A stretch of 64,000 nt of DNA from positions 1,240,001 to 1,304,000 of the forward strand of contig JAPFFF010000041.1 of assembly GCA_039105265.1 (NCBI GenBank). The letters are read 5' to 3'. This document shows positions 11,001 through 17,183 of this stretch, one piece after another. The notes beneath the pieces were generated by a model that saw nothing but the letters and a program-made list of their open reading frames with translations, was not told where the DNA came from and searched no databases. Within the stretch, counting starts at the first letter, position 1. Each line of letters begins with the position of its first letter. Made by a program: the position numbers and the translations under genes. This DNA is from Tritrichomonas musculus. Its lineage: Eukaryota; Parabasalia; Tritrichomonadida; Tritrichomonadidae.

Positions 11001-12083
11001 AAAATATTGAAGCAAGATAAAATAGCATTAAAAAGTGAAATTCCTGAACCTGTTGATTTGGCCAATTATGCATTGAAAAGTGAGATTCCTGAACCTATGG
11101 ATTTGTCAAATTATGCATTGAAAAGTGAAATTCCTGAACCTGTTGATTTGACCAATTATGTCTCCAAAGAGGGTGATTCAACGATAAATGGGAAAATAAC
11201 AATATTAGATACAAATAATACAGAATCAGATTTAAAAATCTCGTTAATAGCAGGCATAGGTACAAATGAAAATGAAGCTGCTACTTTCGGTTTTATGACT
11301 GGTTTAGGTGTTTTAGGTGTTACAGGTTGTGCAAATATTATTGGTTGGGACGCAAATCATACCATTTTTCATAATAACGTTTTTATAACATATGGTGATT
11401 TAGAAATAGATGGTGTAGATGCAGATTGTTTAAAGGTATATCAAGGAAATCCAAATTTATATGAATCAAATATAGTTCTTGGTTTGGATTCAACAAAATG
11501 TTCTAAAATAATATATTATAATCAATACAATACTGCCCGCTGGAAAGTAATTTTGAATGATTCAATAGCATTTTCTTATGAAGTTTCTCCATCAGGAAGA
11601 CTATTCGAGATTTTTGGAAATTTAGATGTCAAAGGAACTGTCAACAGTAGGGGTTCAAATACAATCACACATTATGCTCCAATTGAAGATATTATTGATG
11701 ATTTTGAAATAGGAAAACCAGTATTTATTACAGGAAAAGTTTATAAGAATGTTGATAATCAATGGATTGAATCAACCGAAAAAGATTCAATAGATTGTAT
11801 TTGTTCAGTGAAAACTACAGGTACTTGGAAAGAATTTATTGGAATTTGTGTTCGAATTGACGAAGAAAATAATTCAATTACTTTTGCAAGTCATGGTGAT
11901 TATTTGGTCAAAGTTGATGATTCATCAAGGTTTGAAATTGGTGATGAAATTTATATTGATGAAGATAATCAAATCAAAGTTCTTGATGAAAATACTCCAA
12001 TAACATCAAAAATAAGACGTTTAACAATTGGAATCATAACTGCAAAAATAAATGATAATATTGTTTGTGTATTCAAAGAGTAA
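8016..12083 (+). CDS. Giant fibre-like protein B with tail-fibre repeats, about 1,355 aa
   Basis: The start is set at the ATG at 8016; the open frame upstream overlaps gene A. Parts in order: an N-terminal unit KFKGDIQFKV; a strand-rich domain with NLYLYKPS and GNQWSLTYDGEKWSG (about 180-250); a conserved module TTLYTDYNITSSKIITADNI followed by coiled coil (about 480-570); a hydrophobic stretch near 580; a second coil; YTKEEADAKY near 876; three repeats of NYALKSEIPEP near 1,000-1,050; and a strand-rich C-terminal knob. The last repeat types are familiar from bacteriophage tail fibres and other trimeric fibres. It is the largest protein of the element. A receptor-binding or surface fibre role is inferred. 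Confidence 0.65.
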   Translation: MLTKFKGDIQFKVDGKTYLGSQLLTSKSNEFETVEGFSDYHVTRDALTVEDEKLNIQMNDDDITKLLQIDDKTEVFKINLRKNVFLDSEGKYIYQLSIYVLNKNFVCPCVTAAEDKKVTITEETSTTPYIKVDKNLSLDLKSLYINGEISIIYQLPLNHLKSTLPSIKCDIIDSRNSLKLHESDNLYLYKPSIITEEQIFDRNSVTDEKSNFKDCYKMVFKIPTDYQIPTGLKFEFKDYCFGNQWSLTYDGEKWSGLNVQGHITGKIINKRNLQVPGKGETKYQERDGAEIMMRRSKWNTYAVHKRWDYTWGESENPIEKLFQDSDVQTKILLKDGTEIDGGEKGLTFVREYLPVGWTEGNLRYDCCVIRAYINKYTEVKDNLQFDNWDRVYLDLKLSFTKEWNRLSFYPSNLYTGHGDYDKNYFSLRGDLDTIEKLNCHEFGQFGVNNQDIAIYLFKDLVDPIEEINWDKNTNPFEYIINQQYYEVSPNPNAATTLYTDYNITSSKIITADNITTMRSDLNLVSNTVDVVSVDVDNLDKSVEGLKSRMALTEQITEKLEADIDKIRLKQKIQMVAGMLAFSANGLIFGAEKITSCVSGLWKQFVQSRQEMELPDLSRSIGVSLNSVRNWCESGPTEIPVFDEKEEEMIMTVGGAKLLTYSFRDSMKKPLLKIVDKIEEIESDYISRSELTRMDTIDIVTYYQDEQAAVLFQAEDELKNGICVFKLFTSEGQKRLYIKIEQGTITDYKGVDTTTTIDSITIEGLPKSEEYRTKYLSNISKIDKNIIITGENTDYKIAGCIIENNTFMRLLVEKTPADIAYLSDIEALDEKINALAVNSHQNDVAMFSLEYPTTDEVNTALETIQQELAKKPNIEELYTKEEADAKYRSKNDLIYKDAVDVPFENVQDSSGSWEVKIKLTSGIHLVGTISNNDGFVKEFDYLFDYDGVITEDGVNVDVEIDGTTYNLTYYKSDRFGQCFYIDNGEDSFDTKLILAEKILKQDKIALKSEIPEPVDLANYALKSEIPEPMDLSNYALKSEIPEPVDLTNYVSKEGDSTINGKITILDTNNTESDLKISLIAGIGTNENEAATFGFMTGLGVLGVTGCANIIGWDANHTIFHNNVFITYGDLEIDGVDADCLKVYQGNPNLYESNIVLGLDSTKCSKIIYYNQYNTARWKVILNDSIAFSYEVSPSGRLFEIFGNLDVKGTVNSRGSNTITHYAPIEDIIDDFEIGKPVFITGKVYKNVDNQWIESTEKDSIDCICSVKTTGTWKEFIGICVRIDEENNSITFASHGDYLVKVDDSSRFEIGDEIYIDEDNQIKVLDENTPITSKIRRLTIGIITAKINDNIVCVFKE

Positions 12084-12093
12084 AAGTTCTCTC

Positions 12094-12627
12094 TTATACA
12101 ACAACATATTTCAAACAAAGATGATAAACATTAACTAAATCATTAAATTCTTTGTTATAAACTTGTTTGAAATCTGTTACCATTTCACCATCTTCATTAA
12201 TTATTTTTATTGCTTCAATTTTTCGAATAGGTGATGCTTTAGATGCACAACATTTAATATCTTCATCAATATAAATTTCTACAGATGAACAATTTTTACC
12301 TAATATAGTTTTGATTATTTCTTGTAAACTTGTAATTGGTATAATAATACAATTTTTAGATATTAAATTCGAAATTAAAGCTTTATCTTGATCTAATAAA
12401 ATTTTTGCATATGTTTCTAAAATTAAATATTTAACATCTTTTTCAATTTCATTATTTTTGATATCAGGTAATTCAATTTCACGAGTTATAACAATATCTT
12501 CTTTCCCATCATCTCTTTTATTAATTATTATATTATTTGTTAAGTTGTTTGTACTTTGACTAGCTGCTGAAGGCTCTAACGAAATATTAGCATTTACTCC
12601 TGCATTCGCTGCTCTTTTCTTAATCAT
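12094..12627 (-). CDS. Unrecognised 177-aa protein
   Basis: The first 45 residues are polar and low in order (serine/asparagine-rich, SQSTNNLTNNIIINKR). They are followed by a helical acidic region and a cysteine-containing segment with ILGKNCSSVEIYIDEDIKCCASKAS. The gene converges on the giant fibre gene with only 10 bases between stops. It carries a normal ATG at 12,627. Position between fibre and core-like genes suggests a virion component. No motif of the Polinton maturation protease (His, Asp/Glu, Cys arrangement of adenain) is seen, although that protease was looked for here. Confidence 0.55.
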   Translation of the reverse strand: MIKKRAANAGVNANISLEPSAASQSTNNLTNNIIINKRDDGKEDIVITREIELPDIKNNEIEKDVKYLILETYAKILLDQDKALISNLISKNCIIIPITSLQEIIKTILGKNCSSVEIYIDEDIKCCASKASPIRKIEAIKIINEDGEMVTDFKQVYNKEFNDLVNVYHLCLKYVVV

Positions 12628-12647
12628 TTTTGAGTTTCTGAAAAAAT

Positions 12648-12914
12648 TTATGAAATTTGAAAATACTTTTTGATGACTAATGTGCGATCTAATGTTTGTT
12701 TCATCCTAAATATAATATCTTCAAGTTCATTAAAATCTGTTTCTATTTCTTTTTCTATAACACTTATATTCTTTGAAATATTCATACATTCACAAGATTC
12801 AGTAAAACTATCTGTTTTCATAAATGTATCAAATAATTCACTTTTGATTTCACTAAATAAATGTCTTAATTCTTGTCTATCGTCCTTTAAAGCTTTTGGT
12901 AATGATAAAGTCAT
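12648..12914 (-). CDS. Small helical protein, about 88 aa
   Basis: The start is set at the ATG at 12,914 (MTLSLPKALKDDRQELRHLF). Upstream sequence in the same frame is hydrophobic and A/T-derived and looks like untranslated leader. The product is almost wholly helical, with three cysteines (TESCECMNIS and nearby) and heptad-like spacing in the last half. It lies between two other minus-strand genes with a short spacer. No family is recognised. A role as scaffold or minor virion protein is possible but unsupported. Confidence 0.5.
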   Translation of the reverse strand: MTLSLPKALKDDRQELRHLFSEIKSELFDTFMKTDSFTESCECMNISKNISVIEKEIETDFNELEDIIFRMKQTLDRTLVIKKYFQIS

Positions 12915-12937
12915 TTTTTTAAAAATAAATAAAAAGA

Positions 12938-13048
12938 ATGGCATTTGGAAGTTTTAATAAAAAAATTAGTGCTAAACCAGCAGTCTTATTAAATCCAAGA
13001 AAAGATCCAAATATTATTAATAAGCCAATATTTCAACCTTTATCTTGA
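12938..13048 (+). CDS. Possible mini-ORF, 36 aa, basic
   Basis: ATG at 12,938 opens a 36-residue frame beginning MAFGSFNKKISAKPAVLLNP and ending TGA at 13,046-13,048. It starts 24 bases from the divergent 88-aa gene and overlaps the end of the opposing 78-aa gene by 16 bases. The spacing and the MAFG start, shared with the 88-aa putative minor capsid peptide at 1,384-1,650, make a real peptide plausible. Evidence is weak because of its size. Confidence 0.3.
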   Translation: MAFGSFNKKISAKPAVLLNPRKDPNIINKPIFQPLS

Positions 13049-13269
13049 TTTCTAAAATCATGAAATCGAATTGGTCCTATTGGATGAAGTGTTTTTTTGG
13101 GATATATTTTTTGTATTTCTTTTCGAAGATTTCTATTTTCATTCTTTGGAAAATACATCAATGCCAATGAACCTTTTTCATCAAGAAGAAACGGTTTTCT
13201 AGAACCATCATCGTCAATAACCCAAATTATTTTCCACTTTGACTTGTGTACATATCGTTGACCTTTCAT
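13033..13269 (-). CDS. Unrecognised basic 78-aa protein
   Basis: The product starts MKGQRYVHKSKWKIIWVIDD at 13,269 and continues with a compact mixed sequence rich in lysine, arginine and proline (KKTLHPIGPIRFHDFRN). It reads as a small globular basic domain. It follows a lysine/proline/glutamine-rich open stretch on the same strand and sits in the cluster of basic proteins between the fibre and polymerase genes, so nucleic acid binding or core packing is a reasonable guess. No domain is recognised. Confidence 0.5.
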   Translation of the reverse strand: MKGQRYVHKSKWKIIWVIDDDGSRKPFLLDEKGSLALMYFPKNENRNLRKEIQKIYPKKTLHPIGPIRFHDFRNQDKG

Positions 13270-13829
13270 TTATTTTTTTGGTCGACCAGATTGCCCTTTA
13301 ACCGTTTTATCTAAATCTTTTAATTGTTTGATAGTTGCACCTTCAGGAATTGGAATTCCTTTCCTTTCTAATTTCTTGACCATCTCATTATATATCTCAT
13401 CTTTGGACCTCCATTTTCCTTTTTGTTTTGGTTTTTGTTTTTGTTTTGGTGGATCAGTTGAATTGGTTATTCTCAGATCATCTTCAATTGGAACATAATT
13501 ATAATCAATTTCGACTATTGGTTCTTGTTTTGGTAATTCAGATGGTGGATTATCAAAATAATTATCTTCAAAATCAGATTGTGGATTATCGAAATAATTA
13601 TCATAAAATTCAGGATTATCATCATATTGAGTTCTTAACGGTGACTCTTTTTGAACCGTTTTTGTTGGTTTTATTGAATCTTGAATAATATTTTGTTTGA
13701 ATTTCTCACTATTTGGAAGAGTTGTAATAACTTGTTTTTGTTTTTGTTTTGGTTCTGGTTTTTGTATTGGAAGATTTACATGAACTACGTTAGGTAAATT
13801 TATTTTTTTCGGTTCATATTTCTTTGTGA
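13270..13829 (-). other. Lysine/glutamine/proline-rich open stretch without an assigned start
   Basis: The minus strand is open through this gap and encodes a protein-like sequence. It has PKQKQKQK and PPKQKQKPKQK runs, an acidic asparagine/tyrosine-rich middle (FYDNYFDNP and a close repeat), and a C-terminus RKGIPIPEGATIKQLKDLDK ending in SGRPKK. The style matches the neighbouring lysine-rich gene. No convincing start codon of its own was found, so it is recorded as coding-like sequence of the element rather than as a gene. Confidence 0.45.
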
Positions 13830-15434
13830 TTATTCTGTTCCTGGAATTTTTTTTTCCCCATTTAATCTTTTCATTATTGTTTGAGCATATTGTGATCGAT
13901 TAGATAACGGAGGTCTTTGAGTTTGAGTACCAACTGCATCATTTGTTTCTGTTATTGGTGGATTGGGTTCGCTAACGCTCACTGGTGGTGGAGGTGGAGG
14001 AATGGGTGTTCCTACTGCCTCATTTGTTTCGGTTATTGGTTTTTGTTTTCTTTCTCTCTTTTTATATACTAGATTATTTGATTCAATTAATTCAATAATA
14101 TCTTTTCTTTTCATTGTTTCATTAAAATCAATACCATTTCTTCTTAACAATCTTCGAAGACTATCAATTTTAATTCCTTTATATTTTTCTCTCAATTCTT
14201 GATTTCTTTGTTTTGCTTCAGATAGCGGTTTTCTCGGTTTTGGCTCATTTTCTTTCGCCTTTTTCGGTTTTGGTTTTCTCTGTTGTTTTTGTTTTGGCAT
14301 GGTTATTCCATTATCTTTACATTGCTTAATTAATTCTTGTTTCGATAAATTAAAATTGACAAAATATCCATTTTGATTCAATAAATCAAACAAATCATTT
14401 TTACTCAATGAGTCCCATTTTTGAGAATTCTTTTTTGTTTGTTTCTTCTCTTTCGCTTCAACAAAATCTTTTGCTCTAGGAACATTTGCTCTTGTCTTCG
14501 TCTTTTTTACTTCTTTACCAAATTTCCCTTTTGCTATATCATACATTGTTTGAACTAAATCCATTCTTGTTGCATCTGGTGGAATTGGATTAAGTTGAAT
14601 TTTTTGAAATTTTTTTGATTGAATTGTATTAAATAAAGTTCCATAAGATAAATATCGATATTTACCTTTTTGAATACAATCTGCTTCATGTAACCAGATA
14701 TTTAATTTTTCGTCATCTGTATTGTTATCTACATTATATCCTAATTTTTGTAATTTTTCAATTCTTTTAGCTTTTGGTATTTCACCATATTTAGCTATCA
14801 TTTTATTTATTTTATCTAATCTTTTCTTCTCTTTCGCATCAACAAAATCTTTTGCTCTAGGAACATTTGCTCTTGTTCTTTTTGGCTTTGGCTCATTTTC
14901 TTTCGCCTTTTTTGGCTTTGGCTCATTTTCTTTCGCCTTTTTTGGCTTTGGCTCATTTTCTTTCGCCTTTTTTGGCTTTGGCTCATTTTCTTTCGCCTTT
15001 TTTGGCTTTGGCTCATTTTCTTTCGCCTTTTTTGGCTTTGGCTCATTTTCTTTCGACTGTAACTGTGGTGGAATTCCTCCTTTGAGTACCCATTCCATCT
15101 TCTCTTGTTTTTTCTCTCCTGCTTTCTTTTTTCGTTTCCAAGCTAATGCTGCATTCAGGTCATCAGAATGAGCTTTTTTGACTTCTTGAGCTACAATTTT
15201 TGTTCCTTTTTTCCTTTTTGCCCATTCTCTTGGAGTAAAAACATATTCATGAACTCCTTTGATTACATGAACCAAATTATCAACTGTTTTGATTCTATAA
15301 TATCTATCGTCAGTAAAAGAATAACTATCTCCTTTTCCAACATCTGTTCTCATTTTGGCATTTGATATTTGTTTCATTAATTTTTTCGCTTCTGGTGTTG
15401 TATTTGATCGTTTTGTATTTACTTTTTTTGACAT
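13830..15434 (-). CDS. Lysine-rich repeat protein with SAP-like units, 534 aa, putative DNA-binding core protein
   Basis: The N-terminal 130 residues are basic and globular. Then come six near-identical copies of ENEPKPKKAK (about residues 132-186). Further on are helix-extended-helix units that resemble SAP or HeH DNA-binding motifs: one near residue 350 (DLFDLLNQNGYFVNFNLSKQ) and one near 445 (SLRRLLRRNGIDFNETMKRK). The C-terminus is proline-rich (PIPPPPPPVSVSEPNPPI). Two RANVPRAKDFV(D/E)AKEKK segments bracket the middle. Such a basic, repeat-rich protein could condense the element's DNA in the capsid. SAP-like calls are by eye and need a profile search. Confidence 0.6.
   Translation of the reverse strand: MSKKVNTKRSNTTPEAKKLMKQISNAKMRTDVGKGDSYSFTDDRYYRIKTVDNLVHVIKGVHEYVFTPREWAKRKKGTKIVAQEVKKAHSDDLNAALAWKRKKKAGEKKQEKMEWVLKGGIPPQLQSKENEPKPKKAKENEPKPKKAKENEPKPKKAKENEPKPKKAKENEPKPKKAKENEPKPKRTRANVPRAKDFVDAKEKKRLDKINKMIAKYGEIPKAKRIEKLQKLGYNVDNNTDDEKLNIWLHEADCIQKGKYRYLSYGTLFNTIQSKKFQKIQLNPIPPDATRMDLVQTMYDIAKGKFGKEVKKTKTRANVPRAKDFVEAKEKKQTKKNSQKWDSLSKNDLFDLLNQNGYFVNFNLSKQELIKQCKDNGITMPKQKQQRKPKPKKAKENEPKPRKPLSEAKQRNQELREKYKGIKIDSLRRLLRRNGIDFNETMKRKDIIELIESNNLVYKKRERKQKPITETNEAVGTPIPPPPPPVSVSEPNPPITETNDAVGTQTQRPPLSNRSQYAQTIMKRLNGEKKIPGTE
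14881..15052 (-). repeat. 30-bp coding tandem repeat inside the lysine-rich gene
   Basis: About six near-perfect copies of a 30-base unit encode ENEPKPKKAK. The near identity at DNA level means recent expansion or homogenisation. On the plus strand the same repeat gives spurious open frames, which were left out. Confidence 0.9.
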
Positions 15435-15463
15435 TTATACTTGTAAAAATAATTATGATTTAT

Positions 15464-15988
15464 TTATTTTTCTTTTGGGCCATAATAAAGTCTTGCAACT
15501 CTATTTGGTCTTGTCTTATGTGTTTTTCCTTTATCTGATCTTGTTTTTCTTGGTTTTCCACTTTTCGTCATTTTTGGTGCCTTTGGTGCCTTTGGTGGTT
15601 TTGCACTTGCTCTTTTTGGATTTGTATATCCTGTTTTAGCCCAACGTTGAATAAGATTTTCTAATTTTTCCTTGGTATAAGTTGGTTCAATACGAATTTT
15701 TTGGGCCAAACAGAAAGCTTGCAATTCTTCTTTTGATCTATGAGATAAATCCATTGCTGCTGCTGCTTGACGTCTTTTTGGTGCAGCTGTGGTTTTTTTC
15801 TTAACTGTCCCTGCTTTCTTATTTATAGGTTTAAATTTAGGTAGTGGTGGCCCTTGTTTTTTCTTTACTGTTCCTGCTTTCTTATTTATAGGTTTAAATT
15901 TAGGTAGTGGTGGTCCTTTTGCTGCTGCACCTGCTTCTGCTGCTGCTCCAACTGCCTCGACAACTTTCTTTACTGCATTTTCTGACAT
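15464..15988 (-). CDS. Small basic Ala/Lys/Arg-rich protein with SAP-like unit, 174 aa
   Basis: An alanine-rich start (VGAAAEAGAAAKGPPLPKFK) includes a duplicated 19-residue lysine/proline unit GPPLPKFKPINKKAGTVKK (residues about 29-67). A helical unit around KEELQAFCLAQKIRIEPTYT (about 87-115) resembles a SAP motif. The tail is strongly basic (KTRSDKGKTHKTRPNRVARL). The product could neutralise DNA in the virion, as adenovirus core proteins do. It lies 29 bases upstream of the other lysine-rich gene on the same strand, so both may belong to a core-protein cluster. Confidence 0.6.
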   Translation of the reverse strand: MSENAVKKVVEAVGAAAEAGAAAKGPPLPKFKPINKKAGTVKKKQGPPLPKFKPINKKAGTVKKKTTAAPKRRQAAAAMDLSHRSKEELQAFCLAQKIRIEPTYTKEKLENLIQRWAKTGYTNPKRASAKPPKAPKAPKMTKSGKPRKTRSDKGKTHKTRPNRVARLYYGPKEK

Positions 15989-16044
15989 TGTTTATTTTTG
16001 ATTTTTCATTAAATTATCAAAAAATAAAAATATTTTTTCTTTTT

Positions 16045-16218
16045 TTATCTTTTTCTTGTTCTTTTTACTCCTGATCTTTTGATTCCTTTATTTGATCTCG
16101 CTTTTCTTGGTGTTGTTGTTGTTTTTCGTGTTGGTTTGCTTCTTTTTCTTATTTGTTTTTCGATTAAATACAATAATTCTGGCGGGATTTTTGACATTTT
16201 CGTTCTTTTTGGTGGCAT
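16045..16218 (-). CDS. Very basic 57-aa peptide, protamine-like
   Basis: The frame runs from the ATG at 16,218 to a TAA at 16,045-16,047. The product starts MPPKRTKMSKIPPELLYLIE and then becomes almost purely basic (KQIRKRSKPTRKTTTTPRKA, then VKRTRKR). Net charge is extreme for its size. A second ATG eight codons in is an alternative start. It is adjacent to the two larger lysine-rich proteins and resembles, in style only, adenovirus mu or other viral protamine-like core peptides. Confidence 0.5.
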   Translation of the reverse strand: MPPKRTKMSKIPPELLYLIEKQIRKRSKPTRKTTTTPRKARSNKGIKRSGVKRTRKR

Positions 16219-16311
16219 TTTTGATTTTGCAAAATTCTAGAAAAAGTTCACATCAAACCTATTTCCAACTCTAACTTCTCTAATATAAATTGCTCTAACA
16301 TATTAATGAGT

Positions 16312-16638
16312 TCATTCTTGATGTAATTCATTTTCTATCTCATTAAAATCTTCTTCATTTTCATTTTCCTCTTCTCCATTTTCAGGATCTTCAAAAGTTT
16401 TATTTAAGTTATCAACACTCTTTGATTTTGTTATTTTTCTATTTCCTCCTTTCAAATGTGGTCTTGATGGCCTATCTTTTTTCATCCAATCTGACCACCT
16501 TACTGAAAATTCATTACCTTCATATAAATAATGAATACGAATATCTCCTCTTTTGTAATCATCTAATAATATACAATTTTCTTTAGCCATTTCTTCTCTC
16601 ACTTTTTGAGTATTCCAACGGATCCTAGTCTTTGTCAT
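16312..16638 (-). CDS. Unrecognised 108-aa protein with acidic tail
   Basis: The start is set at the ATG at 16,638 (MTKTRIRWNTQKVREEMAKE); an upstream extension would need a TTG. The first 70 residues look like a small folded basic domain with several tryptophans and tyrosines (RIHYLYEGNEFSVRWSDWMK). The last 35 residues are acidic (EDPENGEEENENEED). A basic head with an acidic tail is common in nucleic acid-binding or chaperone-type proteins, but no family is recognised. Confidence 0.5.
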   Translation of the reverse strand: MTKTRIRWNTQKVREEMAKENCILLDDYKRGDIRIHYLYEGNEFSVRWSDWMKKDRPSRPHLKGGNRKITKSKSVDNLNKTFEDPENGEEENENEEDFNEIENELHQE

Positions 16639-16694
16639 ATATTTTTGAGACAAAATAAAAAATTAAAAAAATTAAAAAAGCTTATTGTTTATTC

Positions 16695-16955
16695 TCAAAG
16701 ATCAAAGTCATGGGGGTTATTTTTGATGTACTCTTGGATTCTTTCTTTCATTTTCTTGATTCTCTCTTCCACACTTTGAAGACTTTCCTTTTTCTTAAAA
16801 ATGAAATGCTCGCTACCTCGAATCGCTTCTCGAAGTTCTCTGGCTTCCCTATTCATATCATTTAAATCATGTAGATATTTGAAAAAATCTTCCTTCGAAG
16901 GATGGAGATTTGACAAAGCATCAATTATTGGTAACAATATTAATACAAATAACAT
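16695..16955 (-). CDS. Small protein with N-terminal signal/anchor and coiled coil, 86 aa
   Basis: The start is set at the ATG at 16,955 because the open frame beyond it consists of the AACGG promoter box itself. The product begins MLFVLILLPIIDALSNLHPS, a signal peptide or signal anchor, followed by charged coiled coil (EARELREAIRGSEHF to MKERIQEYI). It shares a divergent promoter with the 55-aa membrane protein on the other strand. A similar anchor-plus-coil protein occurs at 25,082-25,351, so this may be one class of small envelope or release proteins. Confidence 0.6.
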   Translation of the reverse strand: MLFVLILLPIIDALSNLHPSKEDFFKYLHDLNDMNREARELREAIRGSEHFIFKKKESLQSVEERIKKMKERIQEYIKNNPHDFDL

Positions 16956-16969
16956 AAATAAAAAATGAA

Positions 16970-17001
16970 AACGGTTAGATCGGTTTTGACAGACCATTTT
17001 T
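16970..17001. promoter_or_regulatory. Divergent promoter box (AACGGTT ... CGGTTTTGACAGACCATTTT)
   Basis: An AACGGTT core and a second CGGTTTTGACAG core with an ACCATTTT initiator-like end lie between two start codons that face away from each other (16,955 and 17,006). The same box recurs before most genes up to 32 kb. AACGG is the core of Myb-type binding sites. Confidence 0.65.
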
Positions 17002-17005
17002 TTAA

Positions 17006-17173
17006 ATGTCTGAACCTTTAATTGATCAATCTCAAAGTGAAAGAATTGACCACAACGATGATTATTGTTGTGATTCTCCACCTCCGAATTGGTGTTTATG
17101 GATTGTTGTTATGATCGTAATTATTAACATTTGCTTGAACCTTCTCTACTTTTGGTTAAATATATTGGGTTAG
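17006..17173 (+). CDS. Small single-span membrane protein, 55 aa
   Basis: ATG at 17,006 follows the shared promoter box by five bases and the frame ends at TAG 17,171-17,173. The product has a polar start (MSEPLIDQSQSERIDHNDDY), a cysteine pair, a proline run and one strongly hydrophobic span (WIVVMIVIINICLNLLYFWL). It ends just before the polymerase stop. The promoter box and clean open frame support a real gene. Function unknown; a virion membrane or lysis-like role is possible. Confidence 0.6.
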   Translation: MSEPLIDQSQSERIDHNDDYCCDSPPPNWCLWIVVMIVIINICLNLLYFWLNILG

Positions 17174-17183
17174 TAAACAATCA

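Noticed and set aside
12094-12627. Polinton maturation protease
   Set aside because: The His, Asp/Glu, Cys order of adenain-like proteases is not present.
12670-12957. Plus-strand frame antisense to the 88-aa helical gene
   Set aside because: Serine/leucine-rich composition is what the reverse of a lysine/glutamate-rich coiled coil yields.
14722-15171. Open frames antisense to the lysine-rich repeat gene (FGFGSFSFAF repeats)
   Set aside because: They are the reverse translation of the 30-base coding repeat and have no independent support.
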